From the NCBI RefSeq assembly GCF_013364275.1, contig NZ_CP054932.1, positions 8,618,001 through 8,682,000 on the forward strand: 64,000 nucleotides of DNA. The letters run 5' to 3'. Position numbers and translations under genes: made by a program. Source of the DNA: Actinomadura sp. NAK00032 (GTDB lineage Bacteria > Actinomycetota > Actinomycetes > Streptosporangiales > Streptosporangiaceae). Shown here piece by piece: positions 18,427 to 26,349 of this stretch (the stretch's first letter is position 1; every line of letters begins with the position of its first letter). The notes under the pieces were generated by a model. It saw nothing but the letters and a program-made list of their open reading frames with translations, had not been told where the DNA came from and ran no database searches.

Positions 18427-18791
18427 AGCCGCGCCAGGAACCGTTCCCGCTCAACCACCACGCGCTCGATACGGCCGTTCCCCACGGGGCCGCGCTCGTC
18501 CACCGCGTTGACCGCGAACACGAGCCGCTTCCCGTCGACCTCTTCGAGCTCCGCCTCCACGGTCACCCGCACACCGACCGGGCTGGCCGCGCGGTGCTCC
18601 AGTTCGACCCGCGTCCCCACGGACGTCCGGCCGTCCCCGATCTCGCTCCTGACGGCCTCAACGGTCGCCGCCTCCGCGAGCGCCAGCAACCGGGGCGTCG
18701 CCAGCACGGGCACATCACCACTGCCCACCGCGCTCGCCGTGTCGCCGTCCCCCACCACAATGGACACCTGACCGCGCAGCCCCGGCTTCAC
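18420..18791 (-). CDS. FlK-like hotdog thioesterase
   Basis: This 123-residue single hotdog-fold protein aligns by eye with fluoroacetyl-CoA thioesterase FlK: LLALAEAATVEAV matches the FlK segment with the catalytic Glu, and TSVGTRVELEHRAASPVGVR matches the segment with the catalytic His. The GTG at 18791 overlaps the stop of the MTHFR-like gene (GTGA), so the longer upstream frame is not the gene. Hydrolysis of a small acyl-CoA is likely, but fluoroacetyl-CoA specificity cannot be assumed. Confidence 0.75.
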   Translation of the reverse strand: MKPGLRGQVSIVVGDGDTASAVGSGDVPVLATPRLLALAEAATVEAVRSEIGDGRTSVGTRVELEHRAASPVGVRVTVEAELEEVDGKRLVFAVNAVDERGPVGNGRIERVVVERERFLARLQ

Positions 18792-19594
18792 AACTCCCCT
18801 TCCAGCCGCGCCGCGACCTCCCGGTAACGGCTCACCGGCACGAGATGCACCCCATCGAACGCCCCGCTGTCCCGGATCGCGAGCACCTGCTCGCAAGCGG
18901 CCGCGACCCCGGCACCCCGATCCCGCTCGACGGCCTCGACGAGCTCCCCGGGAATGTCGATATCCGGAATGGCCGCCGCCAGATTCCGCGCCATCCCCGC
19001 GCTCGCGAGCACCATGACACCCGCGTAGACGGGCCCTTCGAGCTCCACGCTCTCCCGCCACCGCAGAAGGTTCTCCACCGAGTAACTGACCTGGACGAAC
19101 GTGAAGTCGGCGGCCCGCTTCCACTCAGGCACCTTCCGCAGCCCGGACGTCACGCCGACCTGGAACGCCCCGCATCCGTCGAAGACGTCGTCCGCACTCG
19201 CCGCGCGGGCCTCCTCCATCATCGCCCGGACGGTCAGCTCACTCGTCCGTCCGCCCGCACTCGGCTTGTCCCCATAAACGAACAGGAACCGCTCGACCCC
19301 GTACGCGGCCGCAGTGAGCAGATCGCGCCGGAACCCGAGCAGATTCCGGTCCCGCGAGTTCAAACAGGCGATCCCCCGCGCGCCCATGGCCTGCACCTCG
19401 TGCGCAACGGCCACACTCGACACGGTGGCCCGCCCGATGTGGTTGTCGGGAATCAGAAACGAGTCCGCCACCGGACTCAGCACCCCGATCTGATGCCGCA
19501 CCTTCCGCAGATCAGGCCGAGTAGGCGGCTCAACCTCACAAACAACCTCAAACCCCACGAGCCCACTCCCAGATCGACGCGACAACGCCCACAC
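18788..19594 (-). CDS. Methylenetetrahydrofolate reductase-like protein
   Basis: This 268-residue TIM-barrel protein resembles MetF (5,10-methylene-THF to 5-methyl-THF). VVCEVEPPTRPD keeps the catalytic Glu region, and ARGIACLNSRDRNLLGFRRD then VYGDKP match the folate/FAD strand. It is shorter than MetF (about 290-300) and clearly divergent, so it may act on another pterin or C1 carrier. The GTG start lies 14 bp from a TAATCT -10 element (complement of 19608-19613), suggesting a very short leader. CTCTC-CC-GAGAG (19619-19630) is a possible operator. It overlaps a FlK-like thioesterase gene, an unusual partner. Confidence 0.7.
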   Translation of the reverse strand: MWALSRRSGSGLVGFEVVCEVEPPTRPDLRKVRHQIGVLSPVADSFLIPDNHIGRATVSSVAVAHEVQAMGARGIACLNSRDRNLLGFRRDLLTAAAYGVERFLFVYGDKPSAGGRTSELTVRAMMEEARAASADDVFDGCGAFQVGVTSGLRKVPEWKRAADFTFVQVSYSVENLLRWRESVELEGPVYAGVMVLASAGMARNLAAAIPDIDIPGELVEAVERDRGAGVAAACEQVLAIRDSGAFDGVHLVPVSRYREVAARLEGEL

Positions 19595-19670
19595 CCGGCA
19601 CCGCCTCAGATTAGCCTTCTCTCCCGAGAGGCACCCTGATCACCCGGGCATGCGGGACCTGACTGCCCGA

Positions 19671-20150
19671 TCACGTCGCCGTGAAGACGACCGCTCGCCC
19701 GGCCTCGGCCGCCCGCTCGAAGAATCCCCGCACATCGACGAAGTTCTCCCACGTGTACTCGAAGTCGCCATCATCCTGCGCCCCGCGGTACTCCGGGTCG
19801 TCAATGGCATCGAACCGCCGCCGCAGCCACACCTTGTCGACCCGCTGAAGTTCCCCGGCGACGTCCCGGACTTCGTTCGCGCTCACGTAGACGACGTAGC
19901 AGTCCTCATGCATATGCCGCCCGCCAAGGACGGCATGCGACAGCGGATAGGCACCGCCATCAGGATCGAGAGTTCCGTCCCCCAGGCAGCGCTGAATCGC
20001 GTCCCACGCCTTGTCAGTGGACACCGACAGCCCCGCGTCGGCCCACCCCTCCTCGATCTCTTCGAGAAGCTCGCCGACACCGCCCTCATCAACGGCCGCG
20101 AGCAAGAGCCGCTCCTGATCGGCACTGACAGCGAAATGCACACCCAACAC
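19671..20150 (-). CDS. DUF1877 (YfbM-like) family protein
   Basis: This 159-residue protein has the DUF1877 pattern: GVHFAVSADQERLLLA at the start, STDKAWDAIQRCLGDG near residue 45 and PLSHAVLGGRHMHEDCYVVYV near 68-90, followed by ENFVDVRGFFERAAEAGRAV. The family function is not established; members occur singly and near polymorphic-toxin or signalling genes. The start codon is a GTG at 20150, inside the 3' end of the next gene on the same strand (62-bp overlap). Confidence 0.75.
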   Translation of the reverse strand: MLGVHFAVSADQERLLLAAVDEGGVGELLEEIEEGWADAGLSVSTDKAWDAIQRCLGDGTLDPDGGAYPLSHAVLGGRHMHEDCYVVYVSANEVRDVAGELQRVDKVWLRRRFDAIDDPEYRGAQDDGDFEYTWENFVDVRGFFERAAEAGRAVVFTAT

Positions 20151-20418
20151 GCGGCCATGCTACGGGCCCCCGCTCAGCGCCCTCCTGCAACTCCGGCGCC
20201 GTCTTGGCGACACGAAAGAGATCCCCGGCCTCGTCCCGCAACAACTGCGGGATCGGACCGGACGCGGCCTCGTTGGCCTTCAGTGCCTCTTCGAGCAGGT
20301 CCCGTTCTATCTGACGTTCCACAGCGGCATCGACGTAGGCGGAGAAACCACGGCCCCCCACCCATTCCCGGACGGCGCGGATGTTCCCGGCCCTCAACGA
20401 GACGCTCACCTTCACCAC
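20089..20418 (-). CDS. Ribbon-helix-helix/antitoxin-like small protein
   Basis: The protein opens VVKVSVSLRAGNIRAVREWV then GGRGFSAYVDAAVERQIERD, a pattern seen in small actinobacterial antitoxin-type DNA-binding proteins (N-terminal strand, helix, helix). It is 109 residues from the GTG at 20418; a second GTG (20415) or an upstream ATG (20478) are alternatives. The last 20-30 residues read through the start of the DUF1877 gene and look non-homologous to anything, so the true gene may once have ended earlier. No toxin gene is adjacent unless DUF1877 fills that role. Confidence 0.5.
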   Translation of the reverse strand: MVKVSVSLRAGNIRAVREWVGGRGFSAYVDAAVERQIERDLLEEALKANEAASGPIPQLLRDEAGDLFRVAKTAPELQEGAERGPVAWPRVGCAFRCQCRSGAALARGR

Positions 20419-20571
20419 CGGCCCCCACCCAGCCCGAACTCCTTCTCCTCCGCACTCATGTCCGTAGTTACTACTCAAGTGGCAAACGACGGTGCCTCGA
20501 CCAGGTGGGCGCCATGAGTCCGAGCACGAGGTCGCTGCTGGCGGTACCCGGCTTGCACACGGTCGCCCGCC

Positions 20572-20904
20572 TTACGCGGCCGGGCTCCGCAGTTTGACGA
20601 CGAGTTCGGCACCGAGAGCTCGGGCGAGGCGATCGAGGACCGCCAGTGTCGGCACGGTGCCGCCGGCTTCGAACCTGGCAACGGCCGACTGCGTCATGCC
20701 CGCCCCCCTGGCCAGTTCACTCTGGCTCCAGCCGCGCTCCTCACGGAGGGCTCGAACACTACGCCCCAGCTCATAGGCCAAGCGCGCCACCTCGTACGGA
20801 GTTCGACAAATCTGGACTTCGCCGAGATGGGGCGGGGCGGCGAAGAGCCCCGGGTGTGGTGGAGCCGGGATCGGCTCGTCGGTGTCGGGGAGGGGCTTCG
20901 TCAC
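20572..20904 (-). CDS. XRE-type helix-turn-helix protein (HigA/antitoxin-like)
   Basis: In this 110-residue protein, residues 45-105 form an XRE/Cro helix-turn-helix (VRALREERGWSQSELARGAG, then MTQSAVARFEAGGTVPTLAV) and end in LGAELVVKL. This short form with a Pro-rich N-terminus is common for solo regulators and HigA-like antitoxins. A HigB toxin would be expected directly upstream, but only 80 bp of non-coding DNA separates it from rarD. It is therefore an orphan antitoxin or a small regulator. The GTG start is at 20904. Confidence 0.75.
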   Translation of the reverse strand: MTKPLPDTDEPIPAPPHPGLFAAPPHLGEVQICRTPYEVARLAYELGRSVRALREERGWSQSELARGAGMTQSAVARFEAGGTVPTLAVLDRLARALGAELVVKLRSPAA

Positions 20905-20947
20905 GGAGTCGGGGATGGTTGCTGGGTGTGCGCGGGGTCAGGGGTGT

Positions 20948-20978
20948 TTGGTTGGTTGGGTGGTTACCGGCGTAGGGT
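20948..20978 (+). promoter_or_regulatory. Promoter of rarD, probably leaderless
   Basis: TAGGGT (20973-20978) ends 6 nt before the GTG at 20985, and no ribosome site is present. TTGGTT occurs upstream at 20948 (19-bp spacing) and 20952 (15-bp spacing), neither ideal. Confidence 0.4.
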
Positions 20979-20984
20979 GCGGGC

Positions 20985-21854
20985 GTGATTAAGCGGGGTA
21001 TGGGGGCCGGTGTCGGGGCGTATGTGCTGTGGGGGCTCTTTCCCCTGTACTGGCCGTTGTTGAAGCCGGCGGGGGCGGGGGAGATCCTCGCGCATCGGAT
21101 CATGTGGTCGCTGGTCGCGGTGGGGGCCGTGCTGGCGGTGCGGCGGACGTGGGCGAAGGTCGGGCGGCGGCAGATGCTGCTGCTGGTCGCGGCGGCCGTG
21201 GTGATCAGCGTGAACTGGTGGACGTACATCTACGCCGTGAACAGCGGGCGGACGATCGAGGCGTCGCTCGGGTACTTCATCAACCCGCTGATCAGTGTGG
21301 TGTTCGGGGTGGTGGTGTTCCGGGAGCGGCTGCGGCCGTGGCAGTGGGCGGCGGTCGGGCTGGGGACGATCGCGGTGGTGGTGCTGACCGTGGACTACGG
21401 GCGGCCGCCGTGGATCGCGCTGGTGCTGGCCTTCGCGTTCGGCGTGTACGGGCTGCTGAAGAAGTTCGCGGACATGCCGTCGGCGGAGAGTCTGGCGGTG
21501 GAGACGGCCGTCATGTTCCTGCCCGCTCTGGGGTTCGTCTTCTTTCTGGAGGCGCAGGGGGACGCCGCGTTCGGCCATGAGGGGGTGGGCAACGCGGTGC
21601 TGCTGGCGGGGGCGGGCGTTGTCACGGCGGTGCCTCTGATGCTGTTCAACGCGGCGGCCATTCGCTTGCCCATGACGGCGCTGGGGATGTTGCAGTACCT
21701 GGCGCCGGTGTTGCAGTTCGCCATCGGTTTCCTGGTGCAGCACGAGGAGATGCCGCCCAGCCGGTGGGCGGGGTTCCTGCTGGTGTGGCTCGCGCTGGTG
21801 ACGCTGACGTGGGAGGGGCTGAGCCGCCGGGAAGCGGTGCCCGAGGCCGCCTGA
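20985..21854 (+). CDS. rarD: EamA-family transporter RarD
   Basis: This 289-residue inner-membrane protein has ten predicted helices in two EamA halves. The start GMGAGVGAYVLWGLFPLYWP and the segment SVNWWTYIYAVNSGRTIEAS with LGYFINPLISVVFGVVVFRE are characteristic of RarD. The family was named for chloramphenicol sensitivity in Escherichia/Pseudomonas; the transported substrate is not established. It appears to be a single-gene unit with a probable leaderless transcript. Confidence 0.9.
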   Translation: MIKRGMGAGVGAYVLWGLFPLYWPLLKPAGAGEILAHRIMWSLVAVGAVLAVRRTWAKVGRRQMLLLVAAAVVISVNWWTYIYAVNSGRTIEASLGYFINPLISVVFGVVVFRERLRPWQWAAVGLGTIAVVVLTVDYGRPPWIALVLAFAFGVYGLLKKFADMPSAESLAVETAVMFLPALGFVFFLEAQGDAAFGHEGVGNAVLLAGAGVVTAVPLMLFNAAAIRLPMTALGMLQYLAPVLQFAIGFLVQHEEMPPSRWAGFLLVWLALVTLTWEGLSRREAVPEAA

Positions 21855-21899
21855 AGGGACTAGAGTGCCGTCGTCCAATGCCGGATTCGAGGAGTTTCG

Positions 21900-22247
21900 T
21901 TGCGTTTGATCAGCGTCACCGTGCTGGGTACGGCGCTCATCGGGGCGGGCATGCTGGCACCGGCGACGGGTGAGGCGACGGCGACCGGCCATGGCGGGCT
22001 GTCCGTGGAACCGGACGTCGCGGCGCCGGGGCAGCACGTACAGGTCTCGGTTCCCGGGTGCCGGGTTCGCGGGGCGGCGTCGCCCGCGTTCGCCGGACGG
22101 GCCGCGGGCGGCTCCGCGACCGTCAGCGCGGACGCGGAGCCGGGCACGTACACGGTGGTGGCGCGGTGCGCCGGCCGGAAGGTCGCCGGCCGGCTCACGG
22201 TCGCCGGGCGGCTCTCCTGGCCGACCCTGCTGCCCGCCGGCGGCTAG
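21900..22247 (+). CDS. Small secreted protein
   Basis: This 115-residue protein starts at TTG 21900 with a GAGGAG ribosome site 6 nt upstream. Residues 1-28 are a signal peptide (MRLISVTVLGTALIGAGMLA, then PATGEATA), leaving a mature beta-rich domain with two cysteines (PGCRVRG and VARCAGRK) that could form a disulfide. The mature segment GLSVEPDVAAPGQHVQVSVP resembles Ig-like secreted domains of actinomycetes. Its stop overlaps the convergent P450 gene by 4 bp. The function is unknown. Confidence 0.65.
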   Translation: MRLISVTVLGTALIGAGMLAPATGEATATGHGGLSVEPDVAAPGQHVQVSVPGCRVRGAASPAFAGRAAGGSATVSADAEPGTYTVVARCAGRKVAGRLTVAGRLSWPTLLPAGG

Positions 22248-23416
22248 AAGACCACCGGCACGCTGGGCACGCCGATGACGCCCGTCGGCCATTCGACCTG
22301 CGGACGGGCGCCGGGCGCCGGCGCGTACTCCGGGATCCGCCGGTGCCATTCCTCCAGGACGACCCGCAGCTCCATCCGCGCCAGGTGGATGCCGAGGCAC
22401 CGGTGCGGGCCGCTTCCCCAGGTCAGGTTGTTGTAGTCGCGGCCCGGGTCGAACGCGTCCGGGTCGGCCAGCTCGGCCGGGTCCCGGTTGGCGGCGCCCA
22501 CGGCGACTCCGACGGGCGCGCCGGCGGGGATGTGCACGCCCGCCAGGACGACGTCGCGCGTCGCCACCCGGGGGACGACGGCGTTGGCCGGGTCCACGCG
22601 CAGCATCTCCTCGACGGCGGCGGGGATGGCGGCCGGGTCGGCGGCGATCCGCCGGCGCAGTTCGGGCCGGGCGGCGAGCTTGGCGAACATGAGGCTGAGC
22701 GCGTTGGTCACGGAGTCGACGCCGGCCAGGACGAAGAAGAAGCACAGGCCGACGGCCTCCTCGTCGGTGAACGGGTCGTCGCCGGGAGCGTCGAACAGGT
22801 CCCGCAGCAGCCCCCCGGCGCGGCCCGCCCGGCACTCGGCGACATGGGCGCTGACGTAGCCGAACAGCTCGGCGGCGGACTGCATCGCCTCGGCCGGCGG
22901 CTCTCCCGAGCCGGACAGGTCCGCCAGCTTGATGATCACCTCCCGCCAGGCGAGGAGGCGGTCGAGGTCGTCCTGCGGCAGCCCGAACAGGTCGAGGAAG
23001 ACCTTCGCCGGGACGGGGCGGGCCAGTTCGGTGACCATGTCGCAGGAGTTCCGCTCGGCGATGGCGTCGACGAGCGCGGTGACCTGGTCGCGGACGGTCT
23101 GCTCCACCGCGGCCGCGGCGCGCGGGGTGAAGAACGGCTGCAGCATGCGGCGGTAGCGGGTGTGGTCCGGCGGGTCGAAGGCGATCGGGACGAGCGCGAC
23201 GGGGCTGCCGAGCGTGTCGAAGGCCCGCTTGGAGGAGAACGTCTCCGGGTTCTTGAAGACGTGTTCCGCCAGCTCACGGGTGGTGACGAGGTATCCCGCG
23301 TCGGAACGGGCGACGGGGCCGGCCGCCCGCATGACCGCGTATCCCTCCCCCCGGTCGTCGGCCATCGGCAGCAGCTCCATCCGGAGCAGTTCCTCGCCCG
23401 TCGTCTCAGCAGTCAT
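22244..23416 (-). CDS. Cytochrome P450 (cluster P450 no. 1)
   Basis: This soluble bacterial-class P450 of 390 residues starts at ATG 23416, which has GGGCGGG six bases upstream; ATG 23422 is an alternative. The I-helix reads FVLAGVDSVTNAL (231-237), with Ser where a Thr is usual. The ExxR helix is AVEEMLRVDP (269-273). The heme loop is LTWGSGPHRCLG with Cys340; Trp replaces the usual Phe. It is divergent from the two P450 and terpene cyclase genes and is probably a tailoring oxidase of the same terpenoid. It needs a ferredoxin and a reductase, and neither is in the window. Confidence 0.92.
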   Translation of the reverse strand: MTAETTGEELLRMELLPMADDRGEGYAVMRAAGPVARSDAGYLVTTRELAEHVFKNPETFSSKRAFDTLGSPVALVPIAFDPPDHTRYRRMLQPFFTPRAAAAVEQTVRDQVTALVDAIAERNSCDMVTELARPVPAKVFLDLFGLPQDDLDRLLAWREVIIKLADLSGSGEPPAEAMQSAAELFGYVSAHVAECRAGRAGGLLRDLFDAPGDDPFTDEEAVGLCFFFVLAGVDSVTNALSLMFAKLAARPELRRRIAADPAAIPAAVEEMLRVDPANAVVPRVATRDVVLAGVHIPAGAPVGVAVGAANRDPAELADPDAFDPGRDYNNLTWGSGPHRCLGIHLARMELRVVLEEWHRRIPEYAPAPGARPQVEWPTGVIGVPSVPVVF

Positions 23417-23739
23417 GACCATCCCGCCCAGAGGGGTATTCAGCGTCTGATGCGGCAGATGGTATGGCTCGCGAAGATGGTTGGGAAGTGCTGCACACAC
23501 ACCATTCGCCGGTCTACTGCCACAAAAACTGACGAATGGCAATAGACACTCCAGGGTGAGCCATATCACTGATGGTTCGCCTTATTCGGACACAGTCGAC
23601 TCTTGCCTCACTTTGGGTCACATGTAATACTTCCACCGCATTCGCCATATTTTGGGCAACTTTATACCACCTTGCGACCTGACCTTTGCAGGACCCGGAG
23701 GCACGACCTTCCCCGCGCGACCGAAGGGATCTCCGTCCG
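23417..23739. promoter_or_regulatory. Divergent control region of the terpenoid cluster
   Basis: This 323-bp region is noticeably more AT-rich than its surroundings and contains no gene. It holds an inverted repeat CCATTCG (23502-23508) and CGAATGG (23533-23539), spaced about three helical turns, and further TTCGCC copies near 23574 and 23641. These could be sites for a cluster regulator, although no dedicated regulator gene is adjacent. Confidence 0.5.
23603..23630 (+). promoter_or_regulatory. Candidate promoter of the P450-P450-terpene synthase operon
   Basis: TTGCCT (23603-23608) and TAATAC (23625-23630) are 16 bp apart. The 5' leader to the ATG at 23740 would be about 100 nt. A second -10-like TATACC occurs at 23663-23668. 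Confidence 0.45.
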
Positions 23740-24981
23740 ATGGCCCTCGAAATCAGTCCGGAAGAAGCCGTGACCGCTCCGATCCCGCACCCGCTGGACC
23801 AGGACGCCGAGGGGGTGAACCGGCCGGGCCTGCGCAAGAACCCGAAGTACCACCAGATCCGTGAGACCGGCACCGGCGTCGCCGCCGTCGTCCGTCCCGA
23901 CGGGTCCGCGGCCAAGCTCGTGACCAGGTACCACGACGTCGAGCAGGTGCTGCGCAACGACGAGGTGTTCTCCCGCGAGGCCGCCCGCGACGCCGACGAC
24001 ATGGACCTGGAGGGAACGCTCCTCGGCCTGGACGGGGCCGAGCACGCGAGCGTCCGCAACGCCGTCCGCGGCTGGTTCACCCCGCGCGCGGTCGAGCGCC
24101 TGCGGGGCACCGTCGAGGAGCGGGCCGCGGCTCAGATCGCGGCGATGGTGGAGCACGGCTCCCCCGCCGATCTGGTGACCGAGTTCGCGATGCCGTTCTC
24201 GCTCCACCTGATCTGCGACATGCTCGGCCTGCCGCAGGAGGGCCGGCTCCGGTTCCGCGGGTGGGCCGACGCCTTCTTCGGCATCACCGAGCAGACCCGC
24301 GACGGCGCGGCCGACGCGCTGATCTCGATGGTCGTCTACATGAACGAGCTCGTCGAGCAGCGGCGGGACGACCCGGGCGACGACCTGCTCTCGCAGGTCG
24401 CCGTCGGCGGCGCGCACCTGTCGCCCGACCGGCAGATCAAGCTCCCGGTCAGCCTCGTCCTCGGCGGCTGGGAGACCGTGGCCAGCACTGTCTGCACCCA
24501 GATCCATGTACTGCTCACACACCCGTACGGGGAGTACGAGACCGCGTACGCGTACCTGACCGACCACCCGGAGGCCGTCCCCGGCGCGGTCACCGAGCTG
24601 GAGCGCCTGTTCTCGGTGACCGCGGCCGACGAGATGCCGCGCCGGGTCACCCGGGACGTGACGCTGCCCAGCGGCGCCCGGCTGAGCGCCGGCGAACTCG
24701 TGATCCCGTCCCACGACGCCGCGAACTGCGACCCCCGCGTCTTCACCGAGCCGTACCGCATGGACTTCGCCCGCGACCCGAACCGGCACCTGTCGTTCGG
24801 GTACGGGGTGCACCACTGCGTCGGGCGGCATCTCGGCCACCTGGAGGTCGTGACGGGCATCGGCCTCCTCACCCGCGAGCTGCCGTCCCTCCGGCTGGCG
24901 GTGCCGTCCGACGCCATCGAGCGCAAGCCCGGCAACGCGATCCTCAGCCCCGTCGCCCTGCCCGTCGCGTGGGGCCGCTGA
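23740..24981 (+). CDS. Cytochrome P450 (cluster P450 no. 2)
   Basis: This 413-residue soluble P450 starts at ATG 23740, 18 codons inside the longest frame, with GAAGGGA about 10 nt upstream. The heme loop is LSFGYGVHHCVG with Cys360. The K-helix ExxR is ELER near 286-289. The I-helix reads LVLGGWETVAST (240-250), with Gly-Gly in place of Ala-Gly. It is the first gene of a four-gene plus-strand run, and its stop is followed directly by the next P450 start (TGAATG). Likely substrate is the terpene made by the adjacent cyclases. Confidence 0.93.
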   Translation: MALEISPEEAVTAPIPHPLDQDAEGVNRPGLRKNPKYHQIRETGTGVAAVVRPDGSAAKLVTRYHDVEQVLRNDEVFSREAARDADDMDLEGTLLGLDGAEHASVRNAVRGWFTPRAVERLRGTVEERAAAQIAAMVEHGSPADLVTEFAMPFSLHLICDMLGLPQEGRLRFRGWADAFFGITEQTRDGAADALISMVVYMNELVEQRRDDPGDDLLSQVAVGGAHLSPDRQIKLPVSLVLGGWETVASTVCTQIHVLLTHPYGEYETAYAYLTDHPEAVPGAVTELERLFSVTAADEMPRRVTRDVTLPSGARLSAGELVIPSHDAANCDPRVFTEPYRMDFARDPNRHLSFGYGVHHCVGRHLGHLEVVTGIGLLTRELPSLRLAVPSDAIERKPGNAILSPVALPVAWGR

Positions 24982-26349
24982 ATGTCCGTCCTCACCGGCG
25001 CGAAACCCAGGCGCAATCCGAAGAACTTCCCCCTCCACCGCACCCTGCCGGGTTTCCTCAAGGATCCGCTGCGGGAGCTGGAGCGCATCAGCGCGGTCGC
25101 GGGCGGCGGCGTCCCGCGGCTCGACCTCGGCATCGTGAAGCCGCTGCTGGTGACCCGCCCCGACCACCTCCAGGCAGTGCTGCGGAACACCGACACCTAC
25201 GCGCGCGACGGCATCTTCTGGCGCCCGCTCAACGACCTCATGGGCGACGGCATCCTCGGCGAGGGCGGCGAGTCCTGGGCGGTCAGCCGCAAGGTGCTGC
25301 AGCCGGTGTTCACCCTCCGCAACGTCCGGTCGCTCACCGGCCGGCTGGCCGAGACGATCAACGCGGCCGTGGACGAGCTGGAGCCGGCCGCGCGGTCGGG
25401 GCGGCCCGTGGCGGCGGGCGCCGAGATGACCCGGATCGTCAACCGGACGGTGGTCCAGATCTTCTTCGGCGGCAAGATCGGCCCGGCCGAGACCGCGCGG
25501 CTGGCCCCGGCGTTCGAGGCGGTCATCGCGGCACTGGCCTTCCGTGTCCTGCTGCCGTTCCTGCCCGACCGGCTCGCCCCCCGGGGACGCTCCTACCGGG
25601 AGGGCGTCCGCACCATCGATGACGTGATGTTCGGCCTGGTGGAACGTTACAGGGACGACCCCGGCGACGGGCTCGACATCTTCACCGCGCTGTGCCGGGC
25701 CCGCACCGAGCCGGGCAGCGGGCTGACCGACAAGTGGGTGCGCGACAACCTCGTCGGCATGTACTCGGCCGGCACCGAGACGACGGCCACGGCGCTGAGC
25801 TGGCTGTGGCCGCTGCTGTGCGCGCATCCCGAGGTCGCCGCGCGGCTCTACGAGGAGATCGACCGGGTGGTGGGCCGCGACCGGGTCGGGCCCGAGCACC
25901 TGGAGGGCCTGGCCTACACCAGGCAGGTGGTGCAGGAACTGCTGCGGCTCTACCCGGTGGGCTGGCAGTTCCCCCGCATGGCGGTACGGGACACGACCCT
26001 CGACGGCTTCTCCGTCAAGGCCGGCCAGACCCTCCTGATCAGCCCGTACCTCACCCACCGCCTCGCCTCGGTGTGGGAGCGCCCGGCCGAGTTCGACCCG
26101 GACAGGTTCGCGCCCGAGCACACCGCGGGCCGGCACCGCTACGCCTATTTCCCGTTCGGCGGCGGGCCGCACCAGTGCGTCGGCAACCACCTCTTCCAGA
26201 TCGAGGCGCAGCTGATCGCGGCGAGCGTGCTCAGCCGGTTCCGCCCCGAACCGGCCGGCCCGGTGCCGTCCCGCCCCGCCATGGGGCGCACGCTCCGGCC
26301 CGAGCACGAGCTGCGGATGCGCCTCGTCCCGATCGAGGAGCGGGCATGA
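24982..26349 (+). CDS. Cytochrome P450 (cluster P450 no. 3, broad E-class type)
   Basis: This 455-residue P450 differs in type from its two neighbours. The I-helix is canonical (YSAGTETTATAL), the K-helix is QELLRLYP and the heme loop is FPFGGGPHQCVG with Cys399. Its N-terminus (NFPLHRTLPGFLKDPLRELE) and length resemble the CYP102/CYP4-like E-class enzymes often seen in terpenoid clusters. There is no membrane anchor. Start and stop abut neighbours (TGAATG before, ATGA after), so it is translationally coupled to P450 no. 2 and the class I cyclase. Confidence 0.92.
   Translation: MSVLTGAKPRRNPKNFPLHRTLPGFLKDPLRELERISAVAGGGVPRLDLGIVKPLLVTRPDHLQAVLRNTDTYARDGIFWRPLNDLMGDGILGEGGESWAVSRKVLQPVFTLRNVRSLTGRLAETINAAVDELEPAARSGRPVAAGAEMTRIVNRTVVQIFFGGKIGPAETARLAPAFEAVIAALAFRVLLPFLPDRLAPRGRSYREGVRTIDDVMFGLVERYRDDPGDGLDIFTALCRARTEPGSGLTDKWVRDNLVGMYSAGTETTATALSWLWPLLCAHPEVAARLYEEIDRVVGRDRVGPEHLEGLAYTRQVVQELLRLYPVGWQFPRMAVRDTTLDGFSVKAGQTLLISPYLTHRLASVWERPAEFDPDRFAPEHTAGRHRYAYFPFGGGPHQCVGNHLFQIEAQLIAASVLSRFRPEPAGPVPSRPAMGRTLRPEHELRMRLVPIEERA

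Noticed and set aside
18788..19594. Housekeeping metF
   Set aside because: The protein is short and diverged and is paired with a thioesterase, so I call it MTHFR-like without a gene symbol.
19595..20984. Small mobile element or prophage remnant
   Set aside because: Antitoxin-like genes cluster here, but there is no integrase, transposase, terminal repeat or attachment-site-like duplication that I can see.
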